From NCBI GenBank assembly GCA_963844115.1, contig CAWJNN010000023.1, positions 1 to 64,000 on the forward strand: a stretch of 64,000 bases of DNA, given 5' to 3'. The stretch comes from CS4-C045 sp963844115 (lineage in GTDB: Bacteria; Planctomycetota; Planctomycetia; Pirellulales; UBA7805). Each line of letters starts with the position of its first letter. The stretch's first letter is position 1. The position numbers were made by a program, and so were the translations under genes. This document shows, piece by piece, positions 35,617 to 46,133 of the stretch. A model generated the notes under the pieces. The model was not told the DNA's origin, made no database searches, and saw only the letters and a list, made by a program, of their open reading frames with translations.

Positions 35617-35720
35617 TCGATCGGCAGCGGGCCTGCCACACCGGGATTGCTGGCGCTGAGTACTCTTTGACGACTCTTCGACGCTTCGACGGGAAATGAT
35701 CCTCGCTCTTGATCTTCGTT

Positions 35721-36575
35721 TTATCCGGCGTACGGTTTCGGGTCGTTGGAAGCAGGATCTTGCGCCGCGAATCTACCTGCCGTCGACTGCCGTTGCGTAA
35801 GTCGCATCCGGCGGCGCAAAGGGGCTTGTTCGTTCAGTATCTGATCGATCAGCTGTTGCACACGCGACTGTAGCTGGTCCGTGTGCGCCACGCACGTTTG
35901 CCGGTCGGCTGCCTGGTGCAGCAGCAGCGGATCACCGAATCGCACCACGCCGCGACGGGTCCCGCGAATACGGGCTGTCGACAAGCCAAGTACATCTTCT
36001 TCCAGCTTGTCCACGGTTTCCGCAATCCGTTCAATGCGCAAGGGATGCAGGCCACGGGTCGCCCCGACTGCCGGACCGCGGCCGCGGCGATCATGGAGAC
36101 TCCTCGCGGAACGGTGTCACCCAGTCGTTCAAGTGATAGACTTCGCCTTCGGGAAACACGACCAGTGGACTGGACGAGCCGACAGTGTTTCGACAGCTTT
36201 GCGAAACGCTCGCAAGTCACGGTTTTCGCGATTGATGCTAAAGCACCCATGTTGGCGATAGGCCAGTTGCTGCCAGCGAGACATCATATAAAAGACCTGC
36301 CAGGCGGTCATAATGTACGACGGACAGCGAAGGCGGCTGAGCGCTTCCAGTAACAGATAGCAGTCGCCATGCCCGGCATGATTGGGTGTAATTAAGACCC
36401 CCTGCCCCGCCCTGATGGCACCTTGAACGTGTTCCAGTCTCTCCACATCGATCCGGCGAATGTGATGGTCGTGCCGCTGTTGATAGCGGCGGATTGGATG
36501 CCACAGGCGCATCCAGAATCGCCGGGGTCGCGGCGACCACCAACGAGGAGGTTCAGCGTAAGGATAACGATCCAT
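35721..36575 (-). CDS. PlsC-type acyltransferase, several frameshifts
   Basis: Lysophospholipid acyltransferase-like protein. N-H-A-G-H-G-D near residue 65 is the catalytic H-x4-D motif; the second motif V-V-F-P-E-G-E-V-Y-H is read in another frame near 36,150; the C-terminal part (R-I-E-R-I-A-E-T-V-D-K-L-E-E-D) is read in a third frame from 36,041. At least two, probably three, indels between 36,030 and 36,170 are needed. The start chosen is the inner ATG (M-D-R-Y-P-Y); 36650 is the alternative. Likely acylates a lipid precursor at the membrane. Confidence 0.7.
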
Positions 36576-36829
36576 TGCTAGCGGGTCCAAAATGAGCGCG
36601 TACCCAACGGAGGATGACGTTCCGCCGGTTGCCACATTTCTGTAGAACACTTTTGCCAGAATTCAGTTACGCGGCTCTCCCTATTCTATGCCTGCTAGCT
36701 GCTTGCGCTGAGAGCCAAACTTTGAGGATCACGAAAAATTTTCTGAATTTATTCATTTTGACAATCGCGGGGATCGATAACTGCAGAGCCGTTTTGACTC
36801 AGGTCAATCTGTAGGAACAGGATGCCATC

Positions 36830-39038
36830 ATGAATCGCGTGTTAGTTTGTCTTGCTGTCGCCATCACATCAGCGTTGATCATCACCGCCGGTCTGCAGGC
36901 ACAAAATGCTGATCGAGACGACCCGTCGAAAGACGAGGTTCAGCCCGCTGCATTTGACGAACAGGCGACCGGAGATTCGGCGGATCGCAAGTTCCCCAGT
37001 GCCAAGCCGTTGCTGCAAGGCATCTTTGGACGACGCTCCACTGACCGTGAAGACGACCAGGCACCAAACGCTCCGGCGACGAAGCGGCATCCAAAGCACG
37101 CCCCCACCCGACAACCGGCTACGCGTCAACCGACGCCTGTCGATTCGGATTTGGAAAATGTTCCGCGTAGGGTCCAAGGCGATGCGACCTCCGCTTCATC
37201 GCCGATAGGAGCGAACCTGGAACATGATCCAAATGAAATAGCCAGCGAACCGATCATAAAGGAAAGTGTTGAAGATGCTTCGTCATCCTTACGGCAAGAA
37301 GAAGAGGTACGCGTCAGCGACGATTCGTCTTCGCGTCGCCCCAGCAAACGTTCAACGAGCCGGCGGTAGTTCCTATCGAAACAGTGGCGCCGGGCGAAGT
37401 AACTGCTAACGACGTATCACATCCGATCGAAACGATGGCGCCGGCCGAGGTAACCGCTAACGGCGTATCACAGCCTATTAATTCTCAAAATGGTGCCTGG
37501 GACGACCGTTCGGCGCAGGAAGTCGAGCAGCCATCCGTCGCGTCGCGTTATCGGGACGCCAACGCTATTCGACCGCCCCTTGTCGGCGCAGAAGCGCGGG
37601 CGATGACCTATTGGTTTCGCGGAAGAGCGCGGTGCTGGTCGTCGAAACACTTGGTCCTCGGGACACAGTGATCGGCAAGGAAGCAAAGTTCCAGGTCAAA
37701 CTATCCAACCTGGGTGACGTGCCCGCAACCGGCGTGGACGTGCGTGTCAAAACGCCACAATGGGCCGAGATCACGGCAGTGAATGCGTCGCTTGGCGCAC
37801 CATCACAGGCCGATCCCAACGGTGAACAGCCGTTGATCTGGCGCGTCGATCACCTTGACGCTCACGGCACGGCGCTGCTGAATCTAAGTATCATCCCGCG
37901 GCAAAGTAATCCGTTTGATCTGGCGGTTGCCTGGACGATGCAGCCAACTTCGTCGCAAACGATGATTCAGGTTCAAGAGCCGCTGTTGGATATCGGAATT
38001 GCCGGGCCGGGCGAAGTTCGCTTTGGTGACACGAAGATTTACACCCTGACAGTTTCCAACCCAGGGACAGGGGATGCCGAAAACGTCAAAGTCCACCTGA
38101 TGCCGATCGAGGGTGGTGATCAGCCGATGGCGATGCAGGATTTGGGAACCATCCGCGCCGGCGAAAGCACAACATTGGAAGTCGAGCTAACGGCGCGTCA
38201 GGGCGGCCATATCAACATTGATGCCACCGCGACTGCCGATTTAGGTCTGCAGGCAAAAGCCTCCGAAGAAGTATTGGTACTGCGAGCCAATCTGACAACG
38301 GACGTTATCGGTCCGCCGGTCAAATACACTGGCACCACCGCCGAATACAAATTCCGTATCGCCAACGCTGGTAACGCATCGGCGGAAAACGTCAAGATCG
38401 CCGTCAAGCTGCCGGCCGGTGCGGACTTTGTCGATGGAACGAACGGCGGTCGCTTTGACGAGCCAGCCAAGACGGTTAGCTGGAACGTCGACGACCTGCC
38501 AGCGCAACGCGAAATGATCTTTACGGTGAGAACGACGCTGAACCAGGCAGGTGCAAACGTACTGACCGTAGTTGCCAATGCAGACCGCGAACTGGCCGAC
38601 AGTGGTTCGGTGTCAACCGTTGTCGAGACCCTGGCGGACCTGAAGCTGGAGGTCAGCGACCCGCGCGGCCCCTTGCCGGTAAACGAAAAAATGGTCTACG
38701 AAGTGCGCCTGTGGAATCGCGGCTCGAAGGCCGCTCGTGATGTGGAGGTCGTCGCCTACTTTTCAGAAGGTGTTGAGCCGATATCGGTTGAGGGCGGCGC
38801 GCATCGAATTGGCAATGGCCAGGTATTGTTCAACACGATTCCGATGTTAGGTGTCGGCGAAGAGATCAAATTCACGATTGCGGCGAAGTCAGATCGCGGC
38901 GGTAACCACATCTTCCGCGCGGAAGTACAATGCAGGGATGCGGGTACTCATCTGGCGGCGGAAGAGACCACGCACTTCTACGACAAGCAGAACATTACGT
39001 CGGCAGCTTCCGACGCCACACGTACGATTCGTCGTTGA
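36830..39038 (+). CDS. Exported DUF11/CARDB-repeat protein, two frameshifts
   Basis: A signal peptide (L-V-C-L-A-V-A-I-T-S-A-L-I-I-T-A) opens the first frame, followed by an Arg/Pro/Ser-rich disordered region. A second frame (37,360-37,600) carries a twice-repeated P-I-E-T-(V/M)-A-P-x-E-V-T-A-N motif. A third frame (37,611-39,038) holds three to four Ig-like DUF11/CARDB domains, each with the pattern Y-x-(L/F)-x-(V/I)-x-N-x-G-x-x-x-A-x-x-V (for example L-T-V-S-N-P-G-T-G-D-A-E-N-V-K-V). Joined, the protein is ~730 residues. Such repeat proteins are common on planctomycete surfaces; adhesion or envelope scaffolding is likely, but no ligand is known. Confidence 0.75.
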
Positions 39039-39065
39039 TCGACGCCGAAGCGGCGGTGGCGATGT

Positions 39066-40259
39066 TCAGGTCGAGTCGTCGACCCGGGTAAGCGACAAGG
39101 GCTCGTCGCTTCGTGGATCGGTGATGCGAATGGCCAGTTTGCCATCCAGCAGATCATTGATCACGCCCCCCATCACCTCGGCTCGCCACCCGACGGCCAG
39201 AGCGGGTGGCAGATCGTTCGCGTGGTAGTATCCCAATCGATAGGCGATCAGATCGCGTACGTCCGTGGGATTACCGACGATGCTGGGTGCCAGGTCCGCT
39301 GAATGGCACAGGCTGGCCACGGCCGAAGCCAGGAACTGCCCCAACATTGTGATCTGGGGCGGCGGCTGTCGCCGGTGCCTCGATTGGGGTAGTTTCTCTT
39401 CGGGCACCTCGGTTCCGCGACGAATACACTCCGCCAGCGCGGCGTGCGCGCGTCGCAGATCGGGTCGATCCATACCGCGCAGCGCTCCGATGCGTTTCGG
39501 ATCGGTGGTTTGGCGACGTGCCATCTCGACGATCAAATCATCACGCAGCACGCGTCGGGGCGGCGTGTTGCGACGTTCCGCCTCGATCTCACGCCAGTGC
39601 CATAGTTCGCGGACAATCGCCTTATGCCGCGGTGACAAATTGGTCGTTCCCGACACCCGCCGCCAGCGATCGCCGTCCTGTGCGGCTCGAATCCCCTCGA
39701 CCCACCGTGTAAGTTCAGCGTCCAGCCAGTCCAGGCGTTTCAGTTCCACCAGCTTCTGTCGGATCTGGTCGCGCATCGGCTTCAGGTAAACGATGTCGTT
39801 AATCGCGTATTGGAGTTGCCGGTCGGACAGCGGGCGCTTACGCCAGTCCGTTCGCGTTTCGCCTTTCGACGGAGTGGCACCCAATAGCTTTTGCGATAGC
39901 GAACCGTAACCGCCCGGATACTCCATCCCGATCAGACCAGCGGCGATCTGAATATCGAATAAATTCCGCGGGACAGCATTGGTTGCCACGTGACAAAAGA
40001 TGATTTCTTCGCGACCGGCGTGAACGATTGTCTCGTGTTCTCCGCTGGCGATCGCCTCCCACAGCGGCTTGATGTTGTCGATGCTCAACGGGTCGATGAT
40101 GATCGCCTTGCCATCGACGGACAGTTGAACCAAACAGAGCTGGGGTCGATAACTGTGCTCGGCCACGAACTCGGTGTCTAGTCCAACAAATTCGGCATCG
40201 GCAATTTGCCGGCAAACGTCGGCCAGTTGCGAATCGGTCGTGATGGTTTCGAAATCCAC
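39066..40259 (-). CDS. rnd: Ribonuclease D
   Basis: 3'-5' exoribonuclease of the DEDD family for tRNA and small RNA maturation. 397 residues with the exonuclease motifs: V-G-L-D-T-E-F near residue 26 (Exo I), H-A-G-R-E-E-I near 80 with F-D-I-Q-I-A-A near 102 (Exo II), and Y-A-I-N-D-I-V-Y near 150 (Exo III). An HRDC-like helical region follows (L-W-H-W-R-E-I-E-A-E-R-R-N). It is separated by ~18 bp from the upstream antiporter gene on the same strand, so probably co-transcribed. Confidence 0.92.
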   Translation of the reverse strand: MDFETITTDSQLADVCRQIADAEFVGLDTEFVAEHSYRPQLCLVQLSVDGKAIIIDPLSIDNIKPLWEAIASGEHETIVHAGREEIIFCHVATNAVPRNLFDIQIAAGLIGMEYPGGYGSLSQKLLGATPSKGETRTDWRKRPLSDRQLQYAINDIVYLKPMRDQIRQKLVELKRLDWLDAELTRWVEGIRAAQDGDRWRRVSGTTNLSPRHKAIVRELWHWREIEAERRNTPPRRVLRDDLIVEMARRQTTDPKRIGALRGMDRPDLRRAHAALAECIRRGTEVPEEKLPQSRHRRQPPPQITMLGQFLASAVASLCHSADLAPSIVGNPTDVRDLIAYRLGYYHANDLPPALAVGWRAEVMGGVINDLLDGKLAIRITDPRSDEPLSLTRVDDST

Positions 40260-40277
40260 AATCCGTGGCTTTCCGGG

Positions 40278-41864
40278 TTAGAGGAAAACGAGAGACGTTA
40301 GCACCAGAATAGGAAGTAGAACTGCAAAACTATAAACCATGAAACCAAAGAAACTTGGCATGCGGACACCGGAAGTCTCGGCAATTGCCTTGACCATAAA
40401 GTTCGGGCCGTTGCCGATGTACGTCATGGCGCCCATAAAGACCGCTCCCAGGCTGATCGCGACCAGCAAATCATCCTGGATCACGGTCGTTGGCACCGGA
40501 ACGCCCGTTTCGTTCAGGGCCCGGGCCGTTTCAAAGAAGACGACATACGTCGGCGCGTTGTCCAACACGGCCGAGAGGCTGCCGGTACTCCAGAAAAACG
40601 GCATCGGCGTTTCCAATCCAAGTTGGCCGCCCCGCTCGTTCAGAATCTGTAAAGCGGGCTGCATGCAGATAAAGATGCCGAAAAACAACGCGGCAACTTC
40701 AATAATTGCATGATACGTAAAACGATTCGCTTTCCGAATCGCATGGGAACCTAACAGCAACGAGACACCGACCAGCGTCAGTTGAATGATTTCGCGAAGA
40801 TAAAGCGGAGCGTGCCAGGAGGTGCCGGGTACCGGTTTACTTGGGTCCAGTAGCGCGACGCATACAACGACACCCAGCAAGAGCGGCGCATTGACCATCC
40901 AGCCAGACACGGTAATTGCACGAACCCTGGTCTCGTCCTCGCGAATGTCCGGCTTCGTTTCGCGGGGATAACAGAAGAAGTGGTCCCAGACCAGGTAAAC
41001 CATCAACAGATTGAGGTTCACGAACAGCCACTGCGGCCATAACCGCAAGGTCCAGAAGAAATCGACACCGCGCAAGTAACCCAGAAACAGCGGAGGATCC
41101 CCGATGGGCAATAGGCAGCCGCCACAGTTGCATACAACGAAGATAAAGAAGATGACCGTATGGACTTTGTATTTACGTTCCCTGTTTGTGTCCAGCAATG
41201 GTCGAATCAATAACATGGCTGCCCCGGTGGTGCCAACGAAACTGGCCAATAGACCTCCGATCGCGATGATCGTTGTATTGGTCAGGGAGTGGGCGGCCAG
41301 GTTACCTTCGATGCGAATTCCCCCGCTGATCGTGTACAGGCTGAACAGCAAAACGATAAACGGGATGTACTCGTGCAAAATGGCATTGGCGAAAACCGTC
41401 ATGGCCAGACCCCACTGCAACGGCGCACTGGTGTCCACGTCCACAAAGCCATGCGCCGGCCAATGCGATTCCACCCCCGTGCTGTGCAGGAATACGTAGT
41501 AGGCCAGTGTTACCAATGCCAGGAAGCAAGCGATATAAAACCGGTGCAGGTTGCTCTCCCACCAGTGCTTGGTCCGGTCAATCAGCGGCAGCACCGCAAC
41601 GCAAAGCAACAATACAACAAACGGAGCTACCATCAGCGACGACGGCGCTTGAATAACGTGGTCGCCACCGCCCTGGTCGTGTTGGGTGCTGGTGTTCTCC
41701 TGTTGATCGTCATGTTCGCCATGATGCGCAGCGCTGCGAATCATCTCGGTCGCACGCTGCGGCCACCCCATCCAGCACAGCGCCACAAACAGTAAGATAA
41801 CCACAGCGATCGCCGTGAGTGGTGGTCTGCTGGACGGGGTGTGATCTGGATGGGAGGCAGACAT
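40278..41864 (-). CDS. NhaD-like sodium:proton antiporter (IT superfamily)
   Basis: 528-residue polytopic membrane protein, about 12-14 hydrophobic segments. After the first helix there is a His/Asp/Gln-rich loop (A-A-H-H-G-E-H-D-D-Q-Q-E-N). Features of the NhaD/ArsB/CitT group: F-V-G-T-T-G-A-A-M-L-L-I-R-P near residue 210, C-N-C-G-G-C-L-L-P-I-G-D-P-P near 243, and S-A-V-L-D-N-A-P-T-Y near 435, the region conserved in NhaD transporters. Na+/H+ exchange is the best guess, in keeping with a marine or salt habitat; an anion substrate cannot be excluded. Confidence 0.85.
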   Translation of the reverse strand: MSASHPDHTPSSRPPLTAIAVVILLFVALCWMGWPQRATEMIRSAAHHGEHDDQQENTSTQHDQGGGDHVIQAPSSLMVAPFVVLLLCVAVLPLIDRTKHWWESNLHRFYIACFLALVTLAYYVFLHSTGVESHWPAHGFVDVDTSAPLQWGLAMTVFANAILHEYIPFIVLLFSLYTISGGIRIEGNLAAHSLTNTTIIAIGGLLASFVGTTGAAMLLIRPLLDTNRERKYKVHTVIFFIFVVCNCGGCLLPIGDPPLFLGYLRGVDFFWTLRLWPQWLFVNLNLLMVYLVWDHFFCYPRETKPDIREDETRVRAITVSGWMVNAPLLLGVVVCVALLDPSKPVPGTSWHAPLYLREIIQLTLVGVSLLLGSHAIRKANRFTYHAIIEVAALFFGIFICMQPALQILNERGGQLGLETPMPFFWSTGSLSAVLDNAPTYVVFFETARALNETGVPVPTTVIQDDLLVAISLGAVFMGAMTYIGNGPNFMVKAIAETSGVRMPSFFGFMVYSFAVLLPILVLTSLVFL

Positions 41865-42060
41865 GAGGCGGGTTGGCGGGCGGTGTTATCGAAACGCGGG
41901 AGCGCCTCCGGAAACGCTCGACCGCCGCCGGGGATCGCATTGCTGAACCGACGGATCGTTGGCGAGAAGTGTACGTCGCCCTGGCGTTTCCAACAAGAGT
42001 AACCAATGCAAACCAACCGTCTGGCGCGGTCGATGCGTTTCTGATAGGTTGAAAACACGT

Positions 42061-42621
42061 ATGACCGAAACGTTGCTGAAACCGAATCGGCGATTCCTCG
42101 CATTCTTGTTAGGAATGATCTCCCTGGTTTTCGTCGTCGCGCTGACCGGGGTGGTCGTACAGCTGGCGGGTGCCAGGCCATCGACAGGACAACGAAGGAT
42201 TCTTCTAGTGATGGAATGGTTGGTGGTTGGTGGCTGCTTGCCGGCATGGATCGCGCTGGTGTTCCAAATCAGGCGGCCGAGACTCGCGTACCGTGCGGGA
42301 GAGTTGGTGCTAAACGTTGGAATGTTCCGTCAGTTGGCTGTACCAATCCAGTATGTCGAATGTTTCTTTTTAGGACGAGCCGCGGCGAAGCTGCCGGGAA
42401 GCGGACATTTGAATCCGCGCGTGGCGACGGTCGTGGTGAGATTGAGTGAATCGGCCGCGGATTATGCCGATCGTGATCTGCCGCGTGGTTCGGGTAAATG
42501 GAAAGATAGTTATATTACGATCTATGGAACGTGGTGTGAGCCTCTGAGTGTAGAACGCGTCAACCGATTGAATGCGCAGTTTCGTCAGAGCAGCAGCGGC
42601 CAGCTTCCGGCGGAACCTTAA
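42061..42621 (+). CDS. Small membrane protein with two N-terminal helices
   Basis: About 186 residues from M-T-E-T-L-L-K; an upstream frame start at 41959 gives only basic leader sequence. Two hydrophobic helices (F-L-L-G-M-I-S-L-V-F-V-V-A-L-T-G and V-V-G-G-C-L-P-A-W-I-A-L-V-F) are followed by a cytoplasmic beta-rich domain similar in layout to PH-like membrane proteins (Y-R-A-G-E-L-V-L-N-V-G). Family not recognised. It lies 18 bp before mfnB on the same strand. Confidence 0.65.
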   Translation: MTETLLKPNRRFLAFLLGMISLVFVVALTGVVVQLAGARPSTGQRRILLVMEWLVVGGCLPAWIALVFQIRRPRLAYRAGELVLNVGMFRQLAVPIQYVECFFLGRAAAKLPGSGHLNPRVATVVVRLSESAADYADRDLPRGSGKWKDSYITIYGTWCEPLSVERVNRLNAQFRQSSSGQLPAEP

Positions 42622-42639
42622 GAAAACGGGTGTGAAAAC

Positions 42640-43355
42640 GTGGCAGGCTTGTTGGTAAGTGTAAGGAACGCGACAGAAGCGGCGGCGGCCGAGGCAGGTG
42701 GCGCGGACCTGATCGATATCAAGGAACCTCGCCGTGGCGCGTTGGGCGCGGCTTCGCCGACCGTCGTGCGATCCATCGTGCAACAGGTTGGAGGTAGGTT
42801 GCCTTTAAGCGTCGCGCTAGGCGAATTACCTGACGTTGCCGATCCGGCCCAGCTTCTGGACAGCTCGTCCATTCGTTTCGCGAAAGTCGGGTTGGCCTGT
42901 GCACCGCGAAAATGGCGGCAAGACTGGCGCGATCTGCTGTCAGGATTTCCCGCGCACGTCCGGGCGGTCGCCGTGGCCTACGCGGATTATGGCGAGGCCG
43001 GGGCGCCACCATTCCTGGAAGTTTTGGAGGTCGGCGCCAACTGGGTTGCACTGCCCTTCTGATAGATACCTTTCGCAAAAATCGCGGGGGCCTGCTGGAA
43101 CACCTGAAACAAGCAGCGCTTCGGCAAGTGATCGAGCTTGCCCGAGAGCAGGGAATGATTACGGTCGTGGCCGGCTCGCTGGACGTCGCCTCGATCCGGA
43201 CCGTGTTACCGCTGGAACCGGATTTCATCGCCGTCCGCGGCGCCGTATGTCAGGGTCGACGCGATGGAGAACTCGACCTGCAAAAAGTACGGCACTTGGC
43301 CGGTCTGGTCGGTGAAACCGAACGCCGAGACCGACGGCCTTGGGCTACGGCCTAA
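42640..43355 (+). CDS. mfnB: (5-formylfuran-3-yl)methyl phosphate synthase MfnB, frameshifted
   Basis: TIM-barrel enzyme that makes the furan precursor of methanofuran, used in the tetrahydromethanopterin-linked C1 pathway of planctomycetes and methylotrophs. GTG start; L-L-V-S-V-R-N-A-x-E-A at the N-terminus, G-G-A-D-L-I-D-I-K-E-P-x-x-G-A-L-G near residue 20 (Lys27-type Schiff-base region), and Y-A-D near 110. The frame ends after G-A-N-W-V-A-L-P-F at 43,062; the neighbouring frame continues L-L-I-D-T-F-R-K-N, V-A-G-S-L and I-A-V-R-G-A-V-C. A one-base indel in a CCC run near 43,055 restores the whole gene. Its end overlaps the converging reductase gene by 11 bp. Confidence 0.85.
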
Positions 43356-44337
43356 GCACGATTTTTCCAGCCAGCGTTCCGGATCGCGCGATGGTGTTCT
43401 GTTCCTGCAGCTGATGTGCCGCCGCGGTGTCGCTCAACGGCAACACGCAATCGATCTGCGGCAGAAGCTGACCGCTGGCGACCCAGCGGTTGATGTCTTC
43501 CGCACACTGGCGTTGTTGTTCCGCTTCGGCGGCGAACATGACGAAGCCGTACGCCGAACATCCTTTGGCGTAAAACGGTCCGACAGGAAACGGCGGTGTT
43601 GCGGTTCGTCCCGCCATCAGAATCAGTCGGCCTCCCGGCGCCAGCATATCGACTGCACGTTCCAAATCAGGCTCGCGAACTGTCTCCCAATAAACATTCA
43701 CACCCTCCGGTGCCCGCTCGCGTACGGCCTTGGCGACGTCCGTGGTTTTGTAAGGGAAGGCATGCTCGGCACCCAGTGCCAGGCAGGCTGCGACCTTTTC
43801 GTCGCTGCCGGCCGTCGTGATGACGGTGGCGCCTTTCAGCTTTGCCATCTGAACGACCGTCGACCCGACACCGCCTGTTCCCCCGTTGACGAACAGCGTA
43901 TCGCCTGCGGTGAGATTGGCTTTATGAAACAGGCCAAGGTGAGCGGTGATGCCGACCAGCGCGATCGCTGCAGCTTGTTCGTCCGTGACCGCGTCCGGCG
44001 TTGGATACAACCATGCCTCGTCAACCAGCGCGAATTCGGCGAACGTTCCTTGTCTGCCGAGCACCCCCTGATTGCTTCCCCAGACGCGGTCGCCAGGTCG
44101 AAACCGGGACGCCGCGGGTCCGGTCTCGTCGACAACGCCTGCCACGTCGCAGCCGACGATATAGGGCAAAGGCAGTTCGAAGAAGTTGGCTCCGCCGCGA
44201 ATATACGTGTCGATCGGATTGACTGCCACGGCCTGCACTCGAACCAGGATCTCGGTTCCGGCCGGCTTAGGCGTCGGCAGGTCACCATATTGGATGACTT
44301 CGGGTGGACCGGTCTCTTTCAGGTACGCAGCTTTCAT
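43345..44337 (-). CDS. NADPH:quinone reductase-like oxidoreductase
   Basis: Medium-chain reductase of the zinc-free quinone oxidoreductase group, ~330 residues from M-K-A-A-Y-L (GGTGAGA upstream; a longer start at 44412 has no family match). V-A-V-N-P-I-D-T-Y-I-R near residue 38, G-C-D-V-A-G-V-V near 62, the NADPH loop V-N-G-G-T-G-G-V-G-S near 150, and T-A-G-S near 176. The catalytic zinc cysteines of alcohol dehydrogenases are absent. Probable role: reduction of quinones or enones with NADPH. Confidence 0.88.
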   Translation of the reverse strand: MKAAYLKETGPPEVIQYGDLPTPKPAGTEILVRVQAVAVNPIDTYIRGGANFFELPLPYIVGCDVAGVVDETGPAASRFRPGDRVWGSNQGVLGRQGTFAEFALVDEAWLYPTPDAVTDEQAAAIALVGITAHLGLFHKANLTAGDTLFVNGGTGGVGSTVVQMAKLKGATVITTAGSDEKVAACLALGAEHAFPYKTTDVAKAVRERAPEGVNVYWETVREPDLERAVDMLAPGGRLILMAGRTATPPFPVGPFYAKGCSAYGFVMFAAEAEQQRQCAEDINRWVASGQLLPQIDCVLPLSDTAAAHQLQEQNTIARSGTLAGKIVLRP

Positions 44338-44473
44338 TTCATTCTCACCATTGGGGCTTGGAGGATACCAAATGAAAACCACGTTTTGTACCATGGTTCG
44401 GTTTGATACCATGAGGTCTGTTCCATCGTTCCCATAGCCGGTGGTAGGGTATGCCCGGCAAAGGTCATCCTTG

Positions 44474-45529
44474 ATGAAGGCTTCTCAATCCAGCGAAGCG
44501 TCGCCAGCCGAAACGGCGTCTAATGTGGCGCATCTGGTTCCATCGGATCAGCCAGGCAGTGCCCACGACATCGCGAACCGGCTGTTAAGCGCCTACAAGG
44601 CTGATGGCGGCAACGTCCATATGGCGGGCTGTTCGCTGACCGACGTTCCGATCATCCGCATCAGCCCCTTTTCAGACGGCCCCGCCGCGTTTCGTATTTT
44701 TGATCCAGCGGCCCCGCTGGGTCGCGAACTGGACGATCAGCAATACGATCAACTCGGAATGGATCAGCTGGTTCCCGCCAGCTGCCCCCCGACCGTGTCG
44801 CCTCGTGAGTTGGAAGGTTTGCTGGATCGAGCCCGCCAGGCGGCGGCTGACGGCGAGCATGAGAGCAACGAGCCCTTCCCTATTGTCTGGTGCAAATATG
44901 CACATGGTAAGATTCAGTTTACTCTGGGCGACGTGGTGGCGAGCGTAACGTTTAGCGATTGGGCGCGCACCCTCCAGCCGCCACCGTATCGCTGTCCGGC
45001 GAGCGGCAAAGATACGTATACGGTTTCCGCTACCAGTGACGGGCGTGTTGTCTCGGCGGACCAGATTGCCGTTTGCGAGCAGACGGGTCAGCGTCTGCCG
45101 CGGGGCGAGCTGATTCGGTGCGCGGTCACCGGCAAGCTGGTGCGCCAGGACTTGACCGATCGCTGTCCTGTAAGCGGCCAAACCGTCGTTACCGGACAAC
45201 TCGTTGCCTGTCCGACCTGTCGCGAATCCGTGAGTCCGCAGGCGATCATTGGCAGAAAGTGCACCGGCTGTCGTGGATTATCGAGCGTGTCCCGCGAAGA
45301 CCCTCGCATTATCAGGATTCTTTCGCAATGTCCCCGATTGTCCGGTTGGCAGTGGTTGCGGCTGGCGGAAACGGAAACGGCGTTCATTGTCGTTGGCTCG
45401 GGGGTCGTACAGCGACGGCTACTGGTGCTGGACAAAGACAGTCTCGCCATTCGCTATGCTGCGCGCGGACGCCGAGCCAGCCGAAAATGGACGGACGTTG
45501 TTTCGACGGAAGCTGAGGGGTTTTGGTAG
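44474..45529 (+). CDS. Uncharacterised CxxC-rich protein
   Basis: About 351 residues from M-K-A-S-Q-S; the in-frame ATG at 44441 is less likely. The N-terminal two thirds are globular with W-C-K-Y-A-H-G near residue 145. The middle holds a series of zinc-ribbon-like Cys pairs (Y-R-C-P-A-S-G, V-C-E-Q-T-G, R-C-A-V-T-G, R-C-P-V-S-G, A-C-P-T-C, K-C-T-G-C), each spaced ~18-20 residues, which suggests repeated treble-clef or zinc-ribbon units. The C-terminal part is beta-rich. I know no function. Confidence 0.68.
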   Translation: MKASQSSEASPAETASNVAHLVPSDQPGSAHDIANRLLSAYKADGGNVHMAGCSLTDVPIIRISPFSDGPAAFRIFDPAAPLGRELDDQQYDQLGMDQLVPASCPPTVSPRELEGLLDRARQAAADGEHESNEPFPIVWCKYAHGKIQFTLGDVVASVTFSDWARTLQPPPYRCPASGKDTYTVSATSDGRVVSADQIAVCEQTGQRLPRGELIRCAVTGKLVRQDLTDRCPVSGQTVVTGQLVACPTCRESVSPQAIIGRKCTGCRGLSSVSREDPRIIRILSQCPRLSGWQWLRLAETETAFIVVGSGVVQRRLLVLDKDSLAIRYAARGRRASRKWTDVVSTEAEGFW

Positions 45530-45539
45530 GAATCGCCGA

Positions 45540-46133
45540 TTATCGGCGAAAGGCAAACGCCGACCCGACAAGCGAAAGACCCACCAGACCGGACACGACG
45601 GCAACGATCCAGGTCCAGTTCTTGTACGAGTCGCGGATTGAGTCTACCCCGCGTTGCTTATCCGACATTGTCAATACGAACGGACGGACGTCGCGAAAGA
45701 GACTCCACAGTCCGAGCGATTCGCCAGGACTTAGCTGATCATAATTTTCATTCATGCGAGCTAAGACCAGCGTCAACATGTCCCCATTCCCTTTGTAAAA
45801 CGACTCCAGATTATTCGAGTTCAGCTTCCATGCGGCCATGATACTTGGGTCTTCAAGGCTATATTCCGGCGTTTTGTGCTTCAGCCAGAACGTCGTTACC
45901 GCCCCCAAAATTAGAATGAACAGGCCAGATACGAACAGCGCGCCCTGCTGCCGGGACCAGGTCGGGCCCGATGATTCGTCGGGACGCTGAACCTGCTGCA
46001 ATTCCGCCAAACCCCGGATGGTGGGTACCTCAAGTTCGGCGCCACAGTCACAGATTCGCACCTGCCCGGCCTGAACTTGGGTCACGGCCAGCGTATTTCC
46101 ACATTTACACGGAAGGCGGTACTCAGTCGTCAT
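45540..46133 (-). CDS. Zinc-ribbon membrane protein
   Basis: 197 residues. The N-terminal zinc ribbon (C-K-C-G-N-T-L ... C-D-C-G-A-E-L-E-V-P) is a module seen in many planctomycete membrane proteins. A transmembrane helix lies at ~86-103 (F-V-S-G-L-F-I-L-I-L-G-A-V) and a second at the C-terminus (I-V-A-V-V-S-G-L-V-G-L-S-L-V-G). The loop between them (~65 residues) probably faces the periplasm. Function unknown. It converges with the CxxC-rich gene (10 bp apart). Confidence 0.72.
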   Translation of the reverse strand: MTTEYRLPCKCGNTLAVTQVQAGQVRICDCGAELEVPTIRGLAELQQVQRPDESSGPTWSRQQGALFVSGLFILILGAVTTFWLKHKTPEYSLEDPSIMAAWKLNSNNLESFYKGNGDMLTLVLARMNENYDQLSPGESLGLWSLFRDVRPFVLTMSDKQRGVDSIRDSYKNWTWIVAVVSGLVGLSLVGSAFAFRR

